Positions 60,860 through 64,000 of a stretch of DNA of 64,000 nt are shown piece after piece. Origin of the DNA: Enchytraeus crypticus (lineage: Eukaryota > Annelida > Clitellata > Enchytraeida > Enchytraeidae). Location of the stretch: positions 1,627,501 through 1,691,500 of the forward strand of contig CAJHZI010000208.1 of assembly GCA_905160935.1 (NCBI GenBank), written 5' to 3'. Position 1 is the stretch's first letter; every line of letters begins with the position of its first letter. The notes under the pieces were generated by a model. The model saw nothing but the letters and a program-made list of their open reading frames with translations. It was not told the origin of the DNA and ran no database searches. A program made the translations under genes and the position numbers.

Positions 60860-62120
60860 AATAGTATCAAAGACTTAAATACAGCTCAACTCCAACGTCG
60901 TCTGTGACAGAAGAAAAAAAGTTAAATCGTAGTTACAAAGACATCATGATTACAAAAACCCCTAATTCTCTCACAACTATGAAATCAGTGTAAAATATCG
61001 ACATGTAAAACAATCCACACAAAACTCGTCGGTTTATTGCTAGAGCAAAAGTTCGGTTCTATATTACAAAGTCCGTATATTGTCAAAGCAGTCCTAATAG
61101 AAAACAAATATACACAACTCAATAAATGCACGAATCATAAACAATCATCATTAGTCATCCCAGCAAATGTCGCTATATATCATAGGCACTAAATTGATCA
61201 TAATTATGTGCTAAATACAACTGACAACATCTATACTGGAATACTCAAAACTGATTAATAATACTTTTGAACGGGATATTCAATGGATAAATGAAAGCAT
61301 AATTTATATTAGCAACACAGAACATGAGTCGGATTGACATAAAAAAATAAGTTTAAAGTCTATTTCTGTGTCGCAAGGAGACAATCAGAGACAGGCCGAT
61401 TGATATTCGAATCAGGCACCTCCAATTCAGCTCATCGGTCAAGTACTCTATCGACTCGACTATTTAACCGTAAGAGAAATTTTAAACCAATTTAAAGTTT
61501 CTTTCTCTACCATAAGGAGAGATTGCTAGAGACGATAATTTCTGTTTTTTTCAAGTTTTCTTGGAAAACAGAAAAACTCCTCACACATATAATATCAATT
61601 CATGAATATTCAACCACAATCACAGCACAGTAAATCTTTCGCTGAACTGCTCTGAACTTTTAAGATAGAGTACCATTTCATTAAATCGATCTTAGGATGC
61701 CATTTCCTCAAATCATTCAAAGCTTTTAAACCGAAAATCGCATCTATACCTAAACAGTTTATATTAATCATTTAATGGATTAGAATACAACCGACACCGA
61801 CAGTAGACCTGTCCTACGAAAATGGACGTTAAATCTAGGTTTATAACTTCATAGTCATAGTAGCAGCCCAGCTTTACAACCAAAACATCCAGTGTTACAA
61901 TTAACTACAAGTCACTGAATCCACCCTATAAACATAACACATTCAAGTAGAAATGTAAAACAATGCATCAGCTGCACATTTAACGCCCTTGCTAGACTAT
62001 CCCATCACGTTTCCACTGCAGGGGATGCCTACCTTGTTATAGCACATCATTTCCCTGATATATACAAGCAAAGCAACCAATGCGCAGGTAGAGCTAACTA
62101 CACCAGTGGTCGCATTTAAC
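60860..62120. other. Gene-free stretch
   Basis: Includes a tRNA-like remnant at 61395-61475 (minus strand B box CTGATTCGAATATC). Otherwise nothing was recognised. Confidence 0.45.
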
Positions 62121-62121
62121 T

Positions 62122-62815
62122 GGGGCAAAAAAAATCCCCTAGCGAAATTTCAATAACTTCAAGAAAACTCAAAATATCTTTACTAAATTTTCGGAGCTTC
62201 TAGGGGAGGAATTTCTGCGTATAAACAGCAAATTTTGTGAAAATATTTTCAGTAGTCACGAAATTACAGCATTTCTACGAGAAAAGTGCAAAAATCAAGT
62301 TCAACAAGGCTTTTCGAAATGTCAGCGGTTCCTTTTTAAGACAATAACGACACTGAAAAGGGCCGTTTACTTAAGTGGTGGAGTATAAGCCTACACTACC
62401 TTGATAGCTGCTCCAATAAAAGATGCTTAAAAGTCGTTCGTCTGTTAAAATTATTCCTAAATTTTGAAGAAAATTTCCGGTAGTTTTGTTTAAATAAGCC
62501 TTGTTAAAATTGATTTTAACATTTTTTTGTACGATATATGCAGAAATTTCTCCTTCAGAAGCTCCGAAAATTGTGTAAAACTATTTTTAATTTTGTCAAA
62601 GTTATTAAGATTTTTGGTAAAATAAGCCTTGTTAAAATTGATTTGTGCATTTTTTTTGTAGAAACGTTGTAATTTTGATACCTCTCAGAAGATTTTCATC
62701 AAATTTGCAGGTTATATGCAGAAATTCCTCCTCTAGAAGCTAAAAAATTTGGTACAAATCTTTCGAGTTTTATTGAAGTTACTGAGATTTCGCTAGAGGA
62801 TTTTTTTTTTGCTCT
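62122..62815. mobile_element. 694-bp foldback (inverted-repeat) element
   Basis: The left arm, about 62122-62315, is the reverse complement of the right arm, about 62622-62815, with moderate divergence. Ends are GGGGCAAAAAAAATCCCC and the complement of AGAGCAAAAAAAAAATCCTC. An extra partial copy of the right arm lies at 62493-62620, 128 bp out of step. ACT flanks both ends and may be a 3-bp target duplication. No transposase frame, so it would be non-autonomous. Confidence 0.75.
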
Positions 62816-62817
62816 AC

Positions 62818-62818
<1 letters not shown>

Positions 62819-62861
<43 letters not shown>

Positions 62862-62872
62862 ATATATATATA

Positions 62873-62908
<36 letters not shown>

Positions 62909-62955
62909 ATGTGTGTGTCTATATATATATATATATATGTGTATATATATATCTG

Positions 62956-62995
<40 letters not shown>

Positions 62996-63046
62996 TAGAT
63001 ATATATATATAATATGTGTATATATATATATGTATATATATATATA

Positions 63047-63117
<71 letters not shown>
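62819..63117. repeat. Large (TA)n/(TG)n microsatellite block
   Basis: About 300 bp of TA with four short TGTGTG islands, directly abutting the foldback element. Confidence 0.96.
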
Positions 63118-63123
<6 letters not shown>

Positions 63124-63364
63124 CATATTGCTTTCGCAATGTAGTAGATAAAAAGACAATTTGCTCAAACCCTTTGGAAGGTCAACAGAACGATAAAATG
63201 AGCATAATTCATGGTCAAACTAAAACAGTAGCTAGCTTTACAAAAGACACGTCAAGGTCACTTTAAACTCGGCAAATATTCACGAAAATGTGACGCACAT
63301 TTCCCGATTTTCACAGATCTCAATGAAATAAAGTATTAAAGTCTACAAATTTGAAATGTGATTA

Positions 63365-63700
63365 TGAAGTATGAAAAAGATGGATTCACAAAATCACAAA
63401 TGAAGGAGTTCTGGAAAGAGTCCATATAGACAGTTAATAAATGAGATAAGAATTCAAAAAACTGAATAGGACATATCATATGAGGCTGGGTTACTGAAAG
63501 ATGGTTGTATAGAAGGAAGAAAGCAAGGAATATAGCTGGAGACAGACCGGTCAGGCAGACCGAGACATGGTACGTTAAATGCTTTGATAACAGATTTGTA
63601 TAACGAAATGAAAATAATGGCCCAGAATAGAATTGGTTGGAAGAGATACATACCCCAGACCTGCCATTCGCCAGAGCACTCAGAGAATATTTCTAAACAT
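63365..63700 (+). mobile_element. Non-LTR retrotransposon fragment
   Basis: Frameshifted plus-strand reading gives GLLKDGCIEGRKQGI, SGRPRHGTLNAL and MAQNRIGWKRYI, the end of the same LINE protein (GRxEGxxxRGRPR...W). A stretch of open frame at 63633-63893 extends it without adding known motifs. Confidence 0.7.
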
Positions 63701-63904
63701 TACTAATGCTAAGAATAAATTAATCTGTACGGCTTTACCAGTGAATAAAAGTGCTACTGACATTCATGACAACACTGATTACCTTTTTAAAGCCAACTCC
63801 ATGCCGATTAACAAAAATAAAAGGTCCATTAAAGGACGCAAAGTAGAAATACAGAGAACTGGTCCTAAGAGCAGCACTAAATTATTAGATTAGTATTAGT
63901 AGCA

Positions 63905-64000
63905 GTAGAACGTCCTAATAGCGTAAGGGTAACGTCACGAAGTTTTAACCGACAGATCCTGAGATGCATTGAACTTTCGTGGGTTCGAAGCCCAGCCGCG
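63905..64000 (+). repeat. tRNA-derived SINE, family C, cut by window end
   Basis: TAGCGTAAGGGTAACGTCAC, AGATCCTGAGATGCATTGAA and GTGGGTTCGAAGCCCAGCCG match 58432-58530; the rest lies outside. Confidence 0.82.

Overview
This looks like nuclear DNA from an animal, most likely a marine protostome and perhaps a lophotrochozoan such as a mollusc, annelid or relative. It is AT-rich, its genes are split by introns with GT-AG borders, it carries a neuropeptide F-type receptor and a matrix metalloproteinase, and it is crowded with tRNA-derived SINEs, non-LTR retrotransposon 3' ends, minisatellites and long (TA)n tracts. The species cannot be named from the sequence alone. No operon, CRISPR array, functional tRNA or rRNA was seen.

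Only two protein-coding genes can be supported. The first (+ strand, 3377-7143) is the 3' part of a secreted zinc metalloproteinase of the matrixin/MMP family. Five exons encode most of the catalytic domain, joined with almost no hinge to a complete four-bladed hemopexin domain ending in the usual terminal cysteine. The signal peptide, pro-domain and first catalytic exon are not visible and probably lie upstream of the window. The second (- strand, 21947 down to 14539) is a complete 658-residue rhodopsin-class receptor in three coding exons, closest by motif to neuropeptide F/Y receptors. It has a very long third intracellular loop and a cysteine-rich tail. The two genes converge, with about 7.4 kb between their stop codons. 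Nothing suggests that they work together.

Region by region: 1-3376 is non-coding and repeat-bearing; 3377-7143 is the metalloproteinase gene; 7144-14538 is intergenic, with a SINE, a compound microsatellite and a LINE fragment; 14539-22213 is the receptor gene, whose introns hold LINE and SINE fragments; 22214-64000 is about 42 kb with no recognisable gene, made of dispersed repeats, about ten minisatellites, a 694-bp foldback element and (TA)n tracts.

The most interesting items are the hinge-less metalloproteinase, the receptor with 15 cysteines in its tail, a 72-nt near-perfect hairpin at 41138-41209, the foldback element at 62122-62815, several related SINE families, and a roughly tenfold excess of the palindrome TACATGTA.
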